Below are positions 45,480 through 57,010 of a stretch of 64,000 nucleotides of DNA, piece by piece. Under the pieces are notes generated by a model that saw only the letters and a program-made list of their open reading frames with translations, ran no database searches and was not told the DNA's origin. Origin of the DNA: Gigaspora rosea (taxonomy: Eukaryota > Glomeromycota > Glomeromycetes > Diversisporales > Gigasporaceae). Position 1 is the stretch's first letter. Every line of letters starts with the position of its first letter. The stretch covers positions 18,977 through 82,976 of the forward strand of contig QKWP01001172.1 in assembly GCA_003550325.1 (NCBI GenBank). The letters run 5' to 3'. Made by a program: the position numbers and the translations under genes.

Positions 45480-46330
45480 AGCCTCTAAACACTTATTTTT
45501 GCTCACCCCACAGTTGGCTATAAAAAAATAAACTATTATATTCCTTATATTTGCTCATATTCACTTATATTCGCTTATATTTGCTCATATTTGCTACTTC
45601 TTGCAAAGTGCCAGAAAAGTTAGAATTAGTGTTCTTGTAAAGTGCTAGAAAAGTCAGATCATTTTCTTGTAAAGTTCTGAAAAAAGTAAAAAATAAATAA
45701 AATAAAATAAAAAAAAAGTTTAAATCTAACAAAAAACAAAAAACAAACCTGAAAAAATAACAAAAAAAACAAAATAAAAAAAATAAACTATTATATTTGC
45801 TTATATTCACCTATAGTTGCTTATATTCGATTATATTCATCATGTTCATAACTTCTTGCAAAGTGCCAGAGACGTTAGAATTGGTGTTCTTGTAAAGTAC
45901 TGGAAAGTCAAGTCATTTTCTTGCATAGTTCCGAAAGGGATAAATAAAATAAAATTAAAAAAATAAGTAAAAAAAAAGAAAACAAACAAAAAACAAAAAT
46001 GTAAGCAAACTAAGTAAAAAAATAAATGAAGCTCCAAATCTTCATTTCCTTGAAGTAAGAGTTCGTGATCTTGCAATTCAGAAAGCGTCAAAAGTTTTCG
46101 CTAAGTGCCAAAATAAAATAAATTAATAAAAATAAAACAAAAACAAAAAAACATAAAATGAAAAAATAAATTAAACGAAATCTTGCAAAAACTTGCAAAA
46201 ATTTGTGCTCTTAAAATTTAGAAATTGCTGGAGTGTGTTCTTGCAAAGTGCTGAAAGGCTGAGTTGGCTTGCGCAAAGTGCTGAAAAGTTGTTAGATTTC
46301 TTGCAAAGTGCTAGTGGTAAAGTATAAAAA
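45480..46330. repeat. Duplicated blocks with CTTGCAAAGTGC and TATATTCGCT repeats
   Basis: Two related blocks (about 45540-45720 and 45790-45980) start with reiterated TTATATTTGCTCATATTCAC, followed by TTCTTGCAAAGTGCCAGA-like units that also recur to 46310. Interspersed with (A)nT runs. No gene. Confidence 0.75.
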
Positions 46331-46389
46331 TAAAATAAAAAAATTTAAAAATTAAAAAATAAAAAAATTAAAGGGAGTATGTACTACAC

Positions 46390-46960
46390 TCTCCCTAGAG
46401 CAATCCGGTAGTATGAGAACCCTACTGGATTATCTATAGAATTAGGATACAAGTAGTATAGCAGATGTCAATCTGTGTGGTCTTCAATTGAAGCAGCACG
46501 AGGTTATGTGTTGCCGTGATTGTGGAGGGTGATACAGGACAGGGGACACTAGAGAGTTTAAATGGGTAATCTCCTAATTAGGTTACAGGTACGGCATATA
46601 ATATAGAACCTTCGAGCGGACTACTTAAAATAGGTGACCAAAAGTTGCACATGTGGCTACATGTGCTTTCATTAACCAAGAATATATTATCCAAAACCTA
46701 ATAAAAATCTGCCTTCATGTGATATTGCGAAGATGTTAAAAAAAAATTAAAAAATAAAAAAAAAACAAAACGAAACTAAAAAAAATGAAACCAAACCAAA
46801 AAAAAACAAAAGGAAAACGAAGAAACAATATAAAATTGATAGAAAATCTAAATTATAAACAAAAAAATAAACAAAGACCTAATCTGATCTTGTAGTACAA
46901 TATCAAAAAATATCGAAGCCTTTTAAAAATATTAGTCAAACGCGTTCTTGATATGACCTA
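46390..46960 (+). mobile_element. A-tailed retroposon-like repeat, partial copy
   Basis: 46480-46690 matches the reverse complement of 53800-53900 and beyond (shared TAAGTAGTCCG, TGCCGTACCTG-like and ACATGTG blocks). It is followed by a long A-rich tail (46738-46830). Plus-strand orientation is inferred from the tail. Confidence 0.5.
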
Positions 46961-46999
46961 GGTTACAGATTATTCTAAAATATTTCGAAAGTATTTGAA

Positions 47000-47115
47000 A
47001 TATTAAAAAAAAAGAAAGAGAAAAAAAAAAGAAAGAAAAAAAAAGAGAAAGAAAAAAAAAGAGAGTGAAAAAAAAGAGGAAAAAAGAGAGAAAAAAAAAG
47101 AGAGAGGGGTAAAAG
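47000..47115. repeat. GA-rich low-complexity tract
   Basis: Uninterrupted A/G purine run with AAAGAGAG units. Confidence 0.85.
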
Positions 47116-47637
47116 GAAGAGAGGGTAGAATAAAAATAGATCAAAACGGGCTTTTTTTTTAAGCTTTTTTGCACATTTTGTAGAATATATTTTTATAATT
47201 CTTGGTAGCTTATGGATCAAATGGGCTTAGAAGATTTTGAACTTTGTTTTTTTTTTATCCAGTGATCCAGGTTGAAATTTTTGTGACATAGTTAAAATAC
47301 TGTATAATCGTTAAAGATCTGTTAATTATTATATATCGTTACGATTAAAAAGTAAAAAAAAAGATCTAATTATAAACAAAAGATCTAATCTGATCTTGTA
47401 GTACAAAATTTGAACATTTTGAACTATTTCGAAAAATTAGTCTAATGCGCGATCCAGGTTACAGATCTACTGATCCAGTTTGGTTTCCTAGTCCTAAAAT
47501 ATTTTGAAAGGGTTCAAAATATTTCGTAACATATTTCGAAATATTTCAAAATTACTTTCGTAATATTTCGAAAATTTGATATTTCGAAATATTTCGAAAT
47601 ATATTACATAATATTTTGCTTATATTACGGTTCGTAA

Positions 47638-47775
47638 GGGAGCCTACTTTTATCACCTGATTTTCTAGGAGGGGGTCAAAAATTTTGGAAATTATATATA
47701 AGACCTGATAATTTTCATATCTAGAGGGGTAAGGGCTACTAATAAACTGAAATCAGGTGATAAAAGTAGGCGCCC
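47638..47775. mobile_element. Harbinger/Tourist-type MITE, 138 bp, TAA duplication
   Basis: Sister copy of 12167-12307 with the same ends; TAA at 47635-47637 and 47776-47778. Confidence 0.92.
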
Positions 47776-48215
47776 TAAGACTTTTGTAGATTATGCTATT
47801 ATAAATTTTTTTTTTTTAAGGTGAGGCCTTGCTTATATCTTTATTGGGTAATTTATATAAGTAATTACATATAATGTGAAAAACTTAAATTGTACAAGGA
47901 CAAATACATATAAATTACATGCAAGAATAGAAGCTCAGACTAATTTATCTGCGATCTAAACCTACTAGAGTGGTCAAGACTCACCTAGATTTGGATGGTT
48001 AAAATATTGTTTGTAGATGTACTGTATTTGATCCACATTATGGACCAAATGCTAATTTTTCGAAGAGCTTGGCCTATTGGTGAGCAATTGCTAGAGTTAG
48101 AGTGTAATTGGTCAGGAAGGCTGCAAAGGTATAAGCTCTATGCTGGTATAACTTTCTATGAGATGGATATTGTTGTTGTATTCGGATGCGTTTGTATTTA
48201 GAAGGGATTTTGTTT

Positions 48216-48565
48216 ATTCTTTTCCATTGGGCAAGGAGGTACAGTATGGCTTCCATATCTGTTTATATATCTCTTTTGATAGTCTTAGAAGCATTTTGAT
48301 AATAACTTGGGATGCTTGCATATAAGATAGTTCAAAGGGCTGTATTTCTTCAATTAGGGGTCTTGAAATAAGACCTTTGAGCATGGAGTTTAGCGAGTAC
48401 GGGTGTAAAAAGGATGAGTTAGGGTTGAATGCTGGATGAGTGAGGATCAAATATACTAGTTTGTCTAGTTGGGTAGATGGGAGTTCTAAGCTCTTAGTAG
48501 TAACCTCTTGTATGACTGAGTGAATGATTTCATTAAAGAGAGAGGAGCTTTGGCAGCTATTATAA
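48216..48565 (-). pseudogene. Coding remnant, possibly retroelement polyprotein C-terminus
   Basis: Minus strand, open from about 48565 without an ATG at its start: SLFNEIIHSVIQEVTTKSLE, LDKLVYLILTHPAFNPNSSF, EEIQPFELSYMQASQVIIKM, KEIYKQIWKPYC. It ends at TGA near 48216. A continuation in another frame (LLNTNASEYNNNIHLIESYT) runs on to about 48070. The IWKPYC ending recalls C-termini of LINE-type reverse transcriptases of Rhizophagus, but that is from memory and weak. Codon-like composition distinguishes it from its AT-rich surroundings. Confidence 0.35.
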
Positions 48566-48932
48566 ATTTGCTAATGTATATTTTAAGTTTATTGCACAAT
48601 ATTGGATGCTTATATAGACGTATGACTATATAGAGTATGGCTATAGAGAGGTCAAATGTACTTAAAGAATTCTCAGACCTTTATACAAATTTTTGTCTTA
48701 TCAACTATGCTTATTTATTTTTTTCAGAACTTTTTAGAACCTTTGCTCTTTTATAATATTATTTAAATTTTGTTAACTGATTTTTAACCAGTTGTACAGG
48801 CCAACTAATTAAGCATTTACTCAACTGGTTACTCAAAATTTATTCAGTTTGGATCAATTAACCAATTATAACCCAACTAGTTCAAATCATTATATATAGG
48901 ATAGCACTATAGTGTAAGTACCAATTATTTAA

Positions 48933-49426
48933 GGATAGAGGGTATGTAGACCATTTCTATTAATAAACGAGTGACCAAAAATATTTTTACTGCGAATTTA
49001 AAAGTTGCTACATATAAAAGTTAATTTTTTACTATATAAATTGTATTTATGTACTAAGTAAAAATTGCTCATAATAAAAAATTACATATATCATAAAAAC
49101 TTTATTAATTTTGAATAAAATTTGATAAAGTTTTTATAGTATCAACTTTTGCGGGGCGGAGTCTATTCTGCGGGGCAATCACAAATTGGCCAATCAAATT
49201 ATGTGTAAACAATAAGTAAAATAAGGTCGCGAAGATAAAAACAACTATATCTTAGGTTCTACTGTGCCAATTTTAATGATTCGACCATGTTAGAATCAGA
49301 AAAACCTCTTCTACAATTTATTTAAAAATTTAATATGGTTACTTAATAAAAATTTTCTTTTATTATTAAATATAAAATGTTTAGTAACTAGTTTATTAAT
49401 AGAAATGATCTACATACCCTCTACCC
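48933..49426. mobile_element. TTAA-flanked MITE, 494 bp
   Basis: GGATAGAGGGTATGTAGACC (arms of about 40 bp reaching TTTCTATTAATAAAC) mirrored at the right, flanked by TTAA at 48929-48932 and 49427-49430. Confidence 0.85.
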
Positions 49427-49430
49427 TTAA

Positions 49431-49726
49431 CCAACAATCACTTTACTGACATAATATTTTACTAGCAATTATTTTTTGACAAGTTCAGTTTACTAATAGT
49501 TTATTTCACTAAAGCTTATTTTACTAAAAAAGTAATTCTGGTTATTGTTGTTAGTGTTAGAGTAGAATTAGGATTAAGGTTAGTTAAAATTAGTGTGCTT
49601 TTTAAAAAAAGCTTGTTAGTAAAACAAGCTTCAGTGAAACAAACTATCAGTAAAATGAACTTGTTAGTGAATATTTGTCAATAAAATGTTATATTGGTGA
49701 AGTGATTGTTAGTAAGATAATATGGA
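49431..49726. mobile_element. MITE of about 296 bp
   Basis: CAACAATCACTTTACTGACA at the left mirrored by CACTTCACC...-type right arm ending GATTGTTAG. It abuts the previous MITE directly. Confidence 0.7.
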
Positions 49727-49732
49727 TCTCTA

Positions 49733-50692
49733 AGGTAATGGCACCTATTCTTAGAAACTTTTTTTTGTTACATCTAAAATTTTTTAAATGTTAATATATT
49801 TTTATAAAATTTTATATATAAAATTTATAATCTATCTCTATTATTTAATAATATATAAATTGTATTATATTCATATATAAAAAATTTTTTTTATAATAAG
49901 CTTAAAACTTTGTAAAATTTGGTTAAAATTTGACCACTGGCTTCTATTGTTAGAAATCTAATATAATTATTCTAAAAAAATTTAGAAATTTAAAATTTTT
50001 TTTAAATTATTATTTTTTATATTTTGTTTTTTCTTTTTTCGTTTTTTTTGCTGCCCTCTATTTTTTTTTGCTCTTATTTCTTAAATTTTTGTTGTTTAAT
50101 ATTTACTTTATCTTGTATTTCATATAAGCTAATTTACAAATTTGATGATAGGTTTTGATCTACTGATCCGTTTTGGACGATTTTACTACCAAAATGTTTG
50201 TCTCAATGAGACGATTCTAACAAGCCCAAAATCGTTAAAATCTGATCACAGGATCTCAAAATCGTTACGATTTTGTACTATTTATTAGTAATTTTAAATT
50301 ACTATGTATTTACTAATAAAATAGTACAAAATTGTGACGATCTTGGGATCCTGTAATCAGATTTTAACGAATTTTGTGCTTGTTAGAATTGTCTTATTGA
50401 GATGAACATTTTGGTAGCAAAATCATCCAAAATGGATCAGTAGATCAAAACTTATTATCAAATTTGTAAATTAGCCTATTTGTCTTTTGTAATTGCTTCA
50501 AAAGTTTCTAGAGTGTTAAATATGGTTCTATGGATATACAGATAGTTAATTTTATGCAATATGATATATTCTAACTTATATATTTGTATTTCATATGAAT
50601 TGTTTAAAAAAATTTGTGTTTTATAGAGTGTTGTGACAAAAAATAAAAATTTCTAACAATAGGGTTATTTCTAACAATAGGTCCCATTACCT
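49733..50692. mobile_element. Inverted-repeat element, copy B, intact palindrome
   Basis: AGGTAATGGCACCTATTCTT and, from the right, AGGTAATGGGACCTATTG, flanked by TA. Homologue of 11549-12670 but without the Harbinger MITE. Modules near 50203 and 50395 form the two arms of a palindrome of about 310 bp. Confidence 0.85.
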
Positions 50693-50697
50693 TATAG

Positions 50698-50949
50698 CAG
50701 TGTTGTCACTTGGACATGTCCATACTATGTTTTTTGTCCAACGTCCAAGATTGTCCAAAATCGTTCAAGCCTATGTCCCATGTTTAACTAATCAATAAGG
50801 TAATTTAAAAATATATATAATTATATATTTTTTTAGGTGCTGGACTCATTGGTGAAAAAATTAAAATAGGTTATTTTAATAAAATTTTAAGTAATTTTAA
50901 TTTGAAAAAATGTCCAAAATGGTCAAAAAACGTTCAAGTGACAATACTG
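50698..50949. mobile_element. hAT-type MITE, 252 bp, perfect 8-bp duplication
   Basis: CAGTGTTGTCACTTGGAC and complement GTTCAAGTGACAATACTG, flanked by CCTTATAG at 50690-50697 and 50950-50957. Its ends resemble those of 52836-55451 (CAGTATTGTTG). Confidence 0.95.
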
Positions 50950-50957
50950 CCTTATAG

Positions 50958-52149
50958 TACTATAGTGCTACAGCAATATTTCTAATTTTTTAAAATCTGT
51001 TTACTTAATAAAATAGTTTTTAATATTTAAAAGAATAAAAAGTGATACAAAAATTATATAAAAAATGATCAACATACCTCTAACTCAATTTTGGGTATAA
51101 TCTATATAAATTAAAAAATTAGTATATATATTGGGTTATATTATATTAAAACAAGACTTGCTATTAGATAAACAAGTAGATTCTCATATAATAGTAAAAT
51201 TTTGATATGGTGCAAAGTTTCAATTTTGATGCATTTACATTTTATTATTTTAATATATTCTCAATGCGTCTTAATCTAGACCTTATTTTTATTATACATC
51301 TTTATAAAATTTGTTTTTTTTAAAAAACTTTGGATAAAAATAATTTAGCAATAATTTAGCAATATTCACTAATTTTTTTTGATTCTACAGATATGTAGAA
51401 GTAAAATAAAAAAAATATATTAAATTTGGTTAGGAGTACCAAGTAATGATGCTACCCGAAACTACTTTGAGCTTATGACTGAAACCAAAACTCTGACACT
51501 CTGCCCAAAACTAAAATCTGAAAGTCCAAAACTATGCAGAATTTCTGAAACTAAATTTATATATAGAGTATAAGAAAATCTGTCTTATGCTTTATTTAGT
51601 ATAAACAAACAATCATTTTTCTGATACTATTAGAATCCCGAAATATACTTAGATAGGTAAGGTGACTTTAAATTTTTTATTAATTGCTGTACGCAAGACT
51701 TTTTATAAGATCAGTACGCAAAATTTATACCTTATAATAAAAAAATTAAAAAAATACGCAAAATAAAATTCTAACCTTGATTATAGTATAAAATTTTATA
51801 TAAGCTATAGTGATATATAAAATTATAATTTTAGTCATAGTATATTGTGTATTAAGATTCGAATACATCAGGAAAGTTTTTTAATGCAGCCCTATGCAGT
51901 ACAGATCCGCGACCCTGCTAGCAATCGTTAAAGAAATTTTTGCAAAGATCTCTAAATATATACAAATCTACAAAAATCTCTATAGTGCAGAACTGCGAAG
52001 TTTTTTAAAAATATAAATTTTGTGTATAACTTGGTTAATTATATTTTTATATTATAATATATATCAAAATATACAATTTTTATTGGCCTATTATAAAATT
52101 TTACAAAAATAATATATTTTTATTAAAAAAAACTACAAAAACCTATTAC
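50958..52149. other. Non-coding; one element end
   Basis: Near 51624-51660 AGAATCCCGAAATATACTTA matches the end of the 34592 MITE and is mirrored at 57333-57366 (TATATTTCGGGGTCCTATA), so 51624-57366 may be one gutted element. No gene. Confidence 0.4.
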
Positions 52150-52440
52150 AAGAGATACTACAAAACACTTTGGAGACATCACACAAATACTATAAAGATA
52201 TACATGATAGAAACACTACACAAATGCCATAGAGACACACCACTACAAACGTCATAGAGACTACTACACAAACTATAAATACTACAATCGTCAAAGAGAT
52301 ACTACAAATGCCATAAAGCATCACATAGAAACACTATACAATGCCGTAATGACACCACACAATTGCCATAGATACTACAAACGCCACAGAATCGTCGTAG
52401 AGACACTACAACTGCCGTCTCAATGCATAGAGATACAAAC
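52150..52440. repeat. Degenerate minisatellite, about 20-26-bp unit
   Basis: Reiterated ATAGAGACACTACAAACGCC-like units with indels, about twelve copies. Confidence 0.8.
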
Positions 52441-53699
52441 GTAAAAACTGACAAAAAACCTCGTGTAATTTCAACTAAAAATGATAAATCTACAAAAAAA
52501 CACAAGAAAAATGGCAAAAATAAAAAAAACCTACTGAATTACTAACACGACAAGAAATTCGCACCTACTTTTAAAAGATCCCAACCGTAAACTCCACTAC
52601 CCAACACAAACGACAAAGTCGCATCTTCCAGAATGTTCAACTAACAATGCAAAAAAAAAAGTTGATCCAAAGAACGACATCGCTGAAACTGGAGTACTAA
52701 AACTGATAAAGACTTCGACACCAACTACTAATGAAAGAAAGTTCAGGTAAGATAAAACTATAAATAAAAAAAAACAGAGAAAAAAAACAAGCTACTTATC
52801 TTATTCCAGTTTAATGAAACGAAGATGACCTAGATCAGTATTGTTGCTGGACTAGTCCAGTGAAGATCACTGGAACTGGAAGGGTTACTGGAACTAACTA
52901 GATATAACTGGAACATATATAGGTTCTAGTGATAAGTTGTCACTAGACCCTTATAGCCACTTTTTTTTTACCACTGGATGGAAGTTCCAGTGAGGTTCAG
53001 TAAGGTCCAGTGGGGTTCAGTGGATCCGGCAAGTCAAAAAAAATTAACTTGTATATGTTCAAGTTCAACTAACACAAAGCCAATGCTGGAAGCTTTACTA
53101 TAATAAGATTTCATTACACTGTCATTTATATAAATTTAGCAATAGCCCAAGTACGAACCTAATGTACATACTAACTATTAATGTACATACTAACTATCTA
53201 ACTATATAACTATATAGTGTACTATATTCTACAATTCGTACATCGTACATGTAAATATTCTTACAGCCTGTAATTTGAGACTGATCATTCAGGTATGTAC
53301 TGTATGTACTAGGGTGGTATCTCAATTAAGTAAATCAAAACTATGTTAGCAATATTAGTAATTTTACTATGATCAGATTTCAATCGATGAAATTAAAATA
53401 ATCGATTAAAATATAATATTTCTTTATTTAATTATAAAGAACGCACAAATTTCTAAAAGATGCACCTTTGACATTGCACTTCTTTTTAATAAAAACTCTT
53501 CGCAAAAGTCATTTCTAAATAGTTACACTTGATTTTTTGCAAGAATTCTATTAAACTTTGGACTTGTATTAATTTTTTTTACTTTAACTAATTAAATTTT
53601 TTCAAATTTTAGAAATTCTAAAGCATAACTTTATTTTTCAACATTTAATAAAGCTCTTGTAAAAATTTCTAAGTAATTACTTGGGTTTTCGATAAGTAG

Positions 53700-54504
53700 T
53701 ATTATTTATTTTTTTATTTTTTATTTTTTTTTTAATCTTTGGCAGTCTCGCAGACAAGTGATTATTTATTAGAATTTTTAAGATATACAGACTTTTACAA
53801 CAGTAACGAGAATACAACTAGCCACACGTACACTTTTGGTATCTAATTTAAGTAGTCCGCCCTAAGGTTCCACACTAGCTGCCATACCTGCAACCCAACT
53901 ACAGGAATTGTCTATTTAAATCCTCTGATTATCCGCTAAGCCCATAACCCTCTAATACTTAACCTCCGACATTACCTGGCATGACACCTCTTTTGGGTGA
54001 ATTCCTAGGAATGACCTGCCGCACTATACCAATCAAACTGGTTGACATAGATTTTACCGGTACAATACATGTCCCACCCAATTAATCGTATGGTTTCTTT
54101 CAGCGATCGATGCTATGGCTTTACCCATATACTCGCAGTCCAGATTTTTGTGAATCGCTGATATCGCCTACTACAACCCTCATAAGGTTCGTTGTCTGAT
54201 CCAGCACCCTCTTCTTCCGATAGCACCATCGTAGCCAGTTATCTACCTCCTTACTCAGGATTTGCCAAGGGGTTTCTGTTTTTCCGGTTTCCTGGATTTT
54301 TCAGTGTAACAATATACCAATTCGCTCGGAAGCTTCCATTCAAGATGGTGGAAACAAGATTACAGGTATTTCTACCCAACCGATCTTGAGCTACAGTTAC
54401 CGTAAAACAGGTCTATTTTTTCAAAACGTCGCCAGTGGGGTTCGAACTTTTGACCTGCCGCTTGGGGGGTGACAACCTGGCAACTTCTCTAAGTTGCCAC
54501 ACCC
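53700..54504 (-). mobile_element. SINE-like retroposon with tRNA-like head and A-rich tail
   Basis: Read on the minus strand, 54504-54428 has an A-box-like TGGCAACTTAGAG and, 52 nt on, a B-box-like AGTTCGAACCC. The body is GC-richer than its surroundings. The element ends in an A-rich tail at 53737-53700. A partial copy lies at 46390-46960 in the other orientation. A true tRNA is excluded because acceptor and T stems do not pair. Confidence 0.45.
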
Positions 54505-54588
54505 TATAAGTAGTATCATTTTAAAATTTATTAATTAATAAATATATTAATAATAATAACTCATAACGATAATTATTGATAAACTACC

Positions 54589-54670
54589 CTAACCCTAATT
54601 AAAATAATCTAACTAAAACAACCCAATCTAACCCTATCACAATTCTAAACACTAACCCTAACACTAAATA
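54589..54670. repeat. Degenerate CCCTAA (telomere-like) repeats
   Basis: CTACCCTAACCCTAATT followed by spaced AACCCTA units; complementary to the TTAGGG block near 23430. Confidence 0.7.
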
Positions 54671-54899
54671 AACAACTTATACTGTTCAGTGAATACGCAT
54701 CGTTACCACACAGACCAACAGCAATTCACACAACATCTAAGCAATGCCACCATGAGTATGGCACGCTGACGAAATTACACTGGCAACAAACTAGGTGCAA
54801 TTTACACCAACACCAAGGCAAAGAAACCAAAAGTATGGTGCAACCAGCCCAAAAACAAGAGTGGCAAAGCAGTTCAAAAGTCAAGCCACCACCAATCCT

Positions 54900-55140
54900 A
54901 CTATAATTATAAAAAAAAAGGAAGGTAAATATTATTGATATATAAGTTTTAACGAAAAATAAATAAATAAATAAAAAAAGAAATATAAACTTATATAACA
55001 ACAAAAAAACAAACAAATAAATAAAAATTAAATAAATAAAAATTAAACGAAATAAAAAAAGTTAAATAAAAAAGTTTGAAAAACCTGAAATAAAAAATAA
55101 CGAAAGATCTAAACCAAAAAAAAGAGATCTAAAGATCTTA
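54900..55140. repeat. A-rich (AAATA)n tract
   Basis: Simple AAATAAATA sequence within the hAT-type element. Confidence 0.8.
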
Positions 55141-55459
55141 TTTTGCAGATCATTTAAAGCATAAAATATACAACGTATATATGACGAAGTTATGGGCATA
55201 GAAACCGTGAAATATATCAGATATTACACGTGTGCCGTGAATATTATGTGTTACCATAGCTTCGCCGTACTAACTCATGATATTCACAACAGCTGTGTAA
55301 TATCTATTACTTCTTATTTGTATTTTGATTGGCTAATATTATATTGGTTCCAGTGAAATAATCCCTTCCAGTGAAAACTTCACTGGAACCACTGGAACAC
55401 TGGAATTATCTGGACGTCTAGTGAAGTTCTAGCTTCCAGTCAACAACACTGATCTAGAT

Positions 55460-56250
55460 CTAGATCTAGGGGAGCATGAGGGACTTTCTCATTTTTCAGA
55501 AAAACACAGAGATTATTGTAAGGTAGTTAACCAATAATAAACTGGCTTTTTTAACATGTGATATCATTTTTGTCAAAACAGATAGATAATCGTTAAACAA
55601 TCAACGGGCTTTATTCATATATATTAAAATTTTCTTAGAAATAAAATAACCCACGTTGTAAAAGAATCCAACTATTAATTCACGCACTAATAGCAATTTT
55701 ACAGTTTTAAAAACTTTATTTAAAAGGTTTTGATAACAAGTTACACATCCCTTAATAGTTTTTCTTAAAATCCTGCATAATTAATAATACTATACGATTG
55801 TATATATTAAATAACTTCTATTGTGTTAAATATCTTTTAAGAACTATCATGACTTTAAGAAGAGTCTACAAAATTTGTAAATAAAAGCTAACAAGTTAAT
55901 ATTATAACTAAAAAAACAAATAAAAATAAAACAAACAACGTTGAACTTTGTGAATTGAGCAGTACAATATACTTTTATTACCTCTTACTATAAGGTAGAT
56001 AGTACTTCAACCTTCACTATAACTACAGTGATGCAGCATGATGCAAATGATGCAACTTGAGTTTATTGAAAAGACGTTCCCTACGAAGCTATTTTATTAG
56101 TAAAGTATTACATGATTGATTTTTTTTTTAGGTTTGCTTATACTCGAAAATTCTGGTTTTAGACTACTACAATTCTGTATAAATACTTGTGTAATATAGA
56201 TCCCAGAAATCATCGGGTTCGAATGTCTCCCATGCTTCTAGGGGACGAAC
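55460..56250. other. Non-coding stretch
   Basis: No ORF, RNA gene or transposon end recognised. Confidence 0.45.
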
Positions 56251-57010
56251 TTATTAAATAAATAAAATAAGAAATAAAAAAAATTATTAAGTAAAATAAA
56301 ATAAATAAATAAATAAACGAAAAAAAAATTTAAAAATAATTAAAGAAAATTAATATAATAATTAAAAAAAAATTAATATCATAATTAAAAAAATTAATAT
56401 ACGTAATTAAAAAAAATAATTAATAATTAAAAAAAAATAATTAAATTAAAAAAATAATTATTAAGAATAAATAAAAAAAAATTTGAAATAAAATAAAGTA
56501 AAAAATAAAATAACGAAAAAGAAAAAATAATTAAAATAAAAAAAAATAAAAATCGAAAAAATAAATAAAAAATAACGAAAATTAAAATAATAAATAAAAA
56601 AAATAAAAAAATAAAAATGATAATAATAAAAATAAAGAAAAAAAATAAGCAAAAAAAATAAAAAAAGATCTAAAAGACCTGAAAAAGAAATTTTAAAATA
56701 ACTTAAAAAAATTTTAAAAAATTCGAAAAAATTTTAAATAAAAAAAAATTAAAATAAATAAAAAAATAAAAAAAAATACGTAATATAAATTAAAAAAAAA
56801 AGAAAAAAAGATTATTTTAAAAAAAGCTTAATAAAAAAAATAAAAATAAAAAAAATACTATATGTAATATAAATTAAAAAAAATTGGAAAATAATAAAAA
56901 AATTTTAAAAAAAAATTTAATTAAAAAAAATCAAAATAAATAAAAAAACGAAAAAAATAAAAATAAAAAATACGTAATAAATAAAAAAAAATGTTAAATA
57001 AAAAATGTAA
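56251..57010. repeat. A-rich low-complexity tract of 760 bp
   Basis: Almost only AAAATAA/AATTAAA combinations. ORFs in it on the minus strand are Phe/Leu homopolymer artefacts. Confidence 0.9.

Larger units (their letters stand above)
44938..48588. mobile_element. Insert of 3.65 kb with mixed repeats
   Basis: ACATTAGCGAATTATA at the left, complement TAAATTTGCTAATGT at the right. The interior is listed separately: TTTCGAAATATTTCG tracts (45060-45100 and 47510-47620), repeat blocks at 45480-46330, an A-tailed repeat at 46390-46960, a GA-rich tract at 47000-47110, a Harbinger MITE, and a coding remnant at 48216-48565. Confidence 0.5.
42841..48658. mobile_element. TA-flanked insertion of 5.8 kb with pogo-like ends
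   Basis: Starts CAGTCTGATTTCT and, read inward from the right, CATTTGACCTCTCTATAG. TA flanks at 42839-42840 and 48659-48660. The ends resemble those of the 43307-44060 MITE. It contains several further insertions listed separately. Confidence 0.65.
44160..48658. mobile_element. Second, decayed copy of the pogo-like MITE, interrupted twice
   Basis: 44160-44731 matches 43355-43945; it is broken by a Harbinger-type MITE (44732-44894), resumes to about 44937, is broken again by a 3.65-kb insert, and resumes at about 48589 to 48658 (TTGCACAATATTGGATGCTT...). Confidence 0.7.
42744..48892. mobile_element. hAT-type MITE (15126 family) split by a 5.8-kb insertion
   Basis: Left part 42744-42840 (TAGTGATTTGAACTAAG...) and right part 48659-48892 (...GTTCAAATCATTA) together reconstitute the reverse complement of 15126-15484. 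The outer flanks are TATATAGG at 42736-42743 and at 48893-48900, a perfect 8-bp duplication. Compared with 15126-15484 nearly every CpG has become TpG or CpA. Confidence 0.9.
52836..55451. mobile_element. hAT-type element, 2.6 kb, carrying a retroposon-like repeat
   Basis: CAGTATTGTTGCTGGA at the left, complement TTCCAGTCAACAACACTG at the right, flanked by ACCTAGAT (52828-52835) and ATCTAGAT (55452-55459), 7 of 8. Many TCCAGTG/CACTGGA repeats in both ends (52850-53035 and 55340-55440), as in subterminal transposase-binding zones. No transposase. Confidence 0.85.

Noticed and set aside
46932-47220. Phe/Ser-rich minus-strand ORFs
   Set aside because: Antisense of the GA-rich tract; no protein features.
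54428-54504. Genuine tRNA gene
   Set aside because: The promoter-like boxes are present, but acceptor and T-arm stems do not pair, so it is treated as a SINE-like head.
54726-55016. 96-codon minus-strand ORF
   Set aside because: Mostly antisense of an A-rich tract and of subterminal repeats of the hAT-type element.
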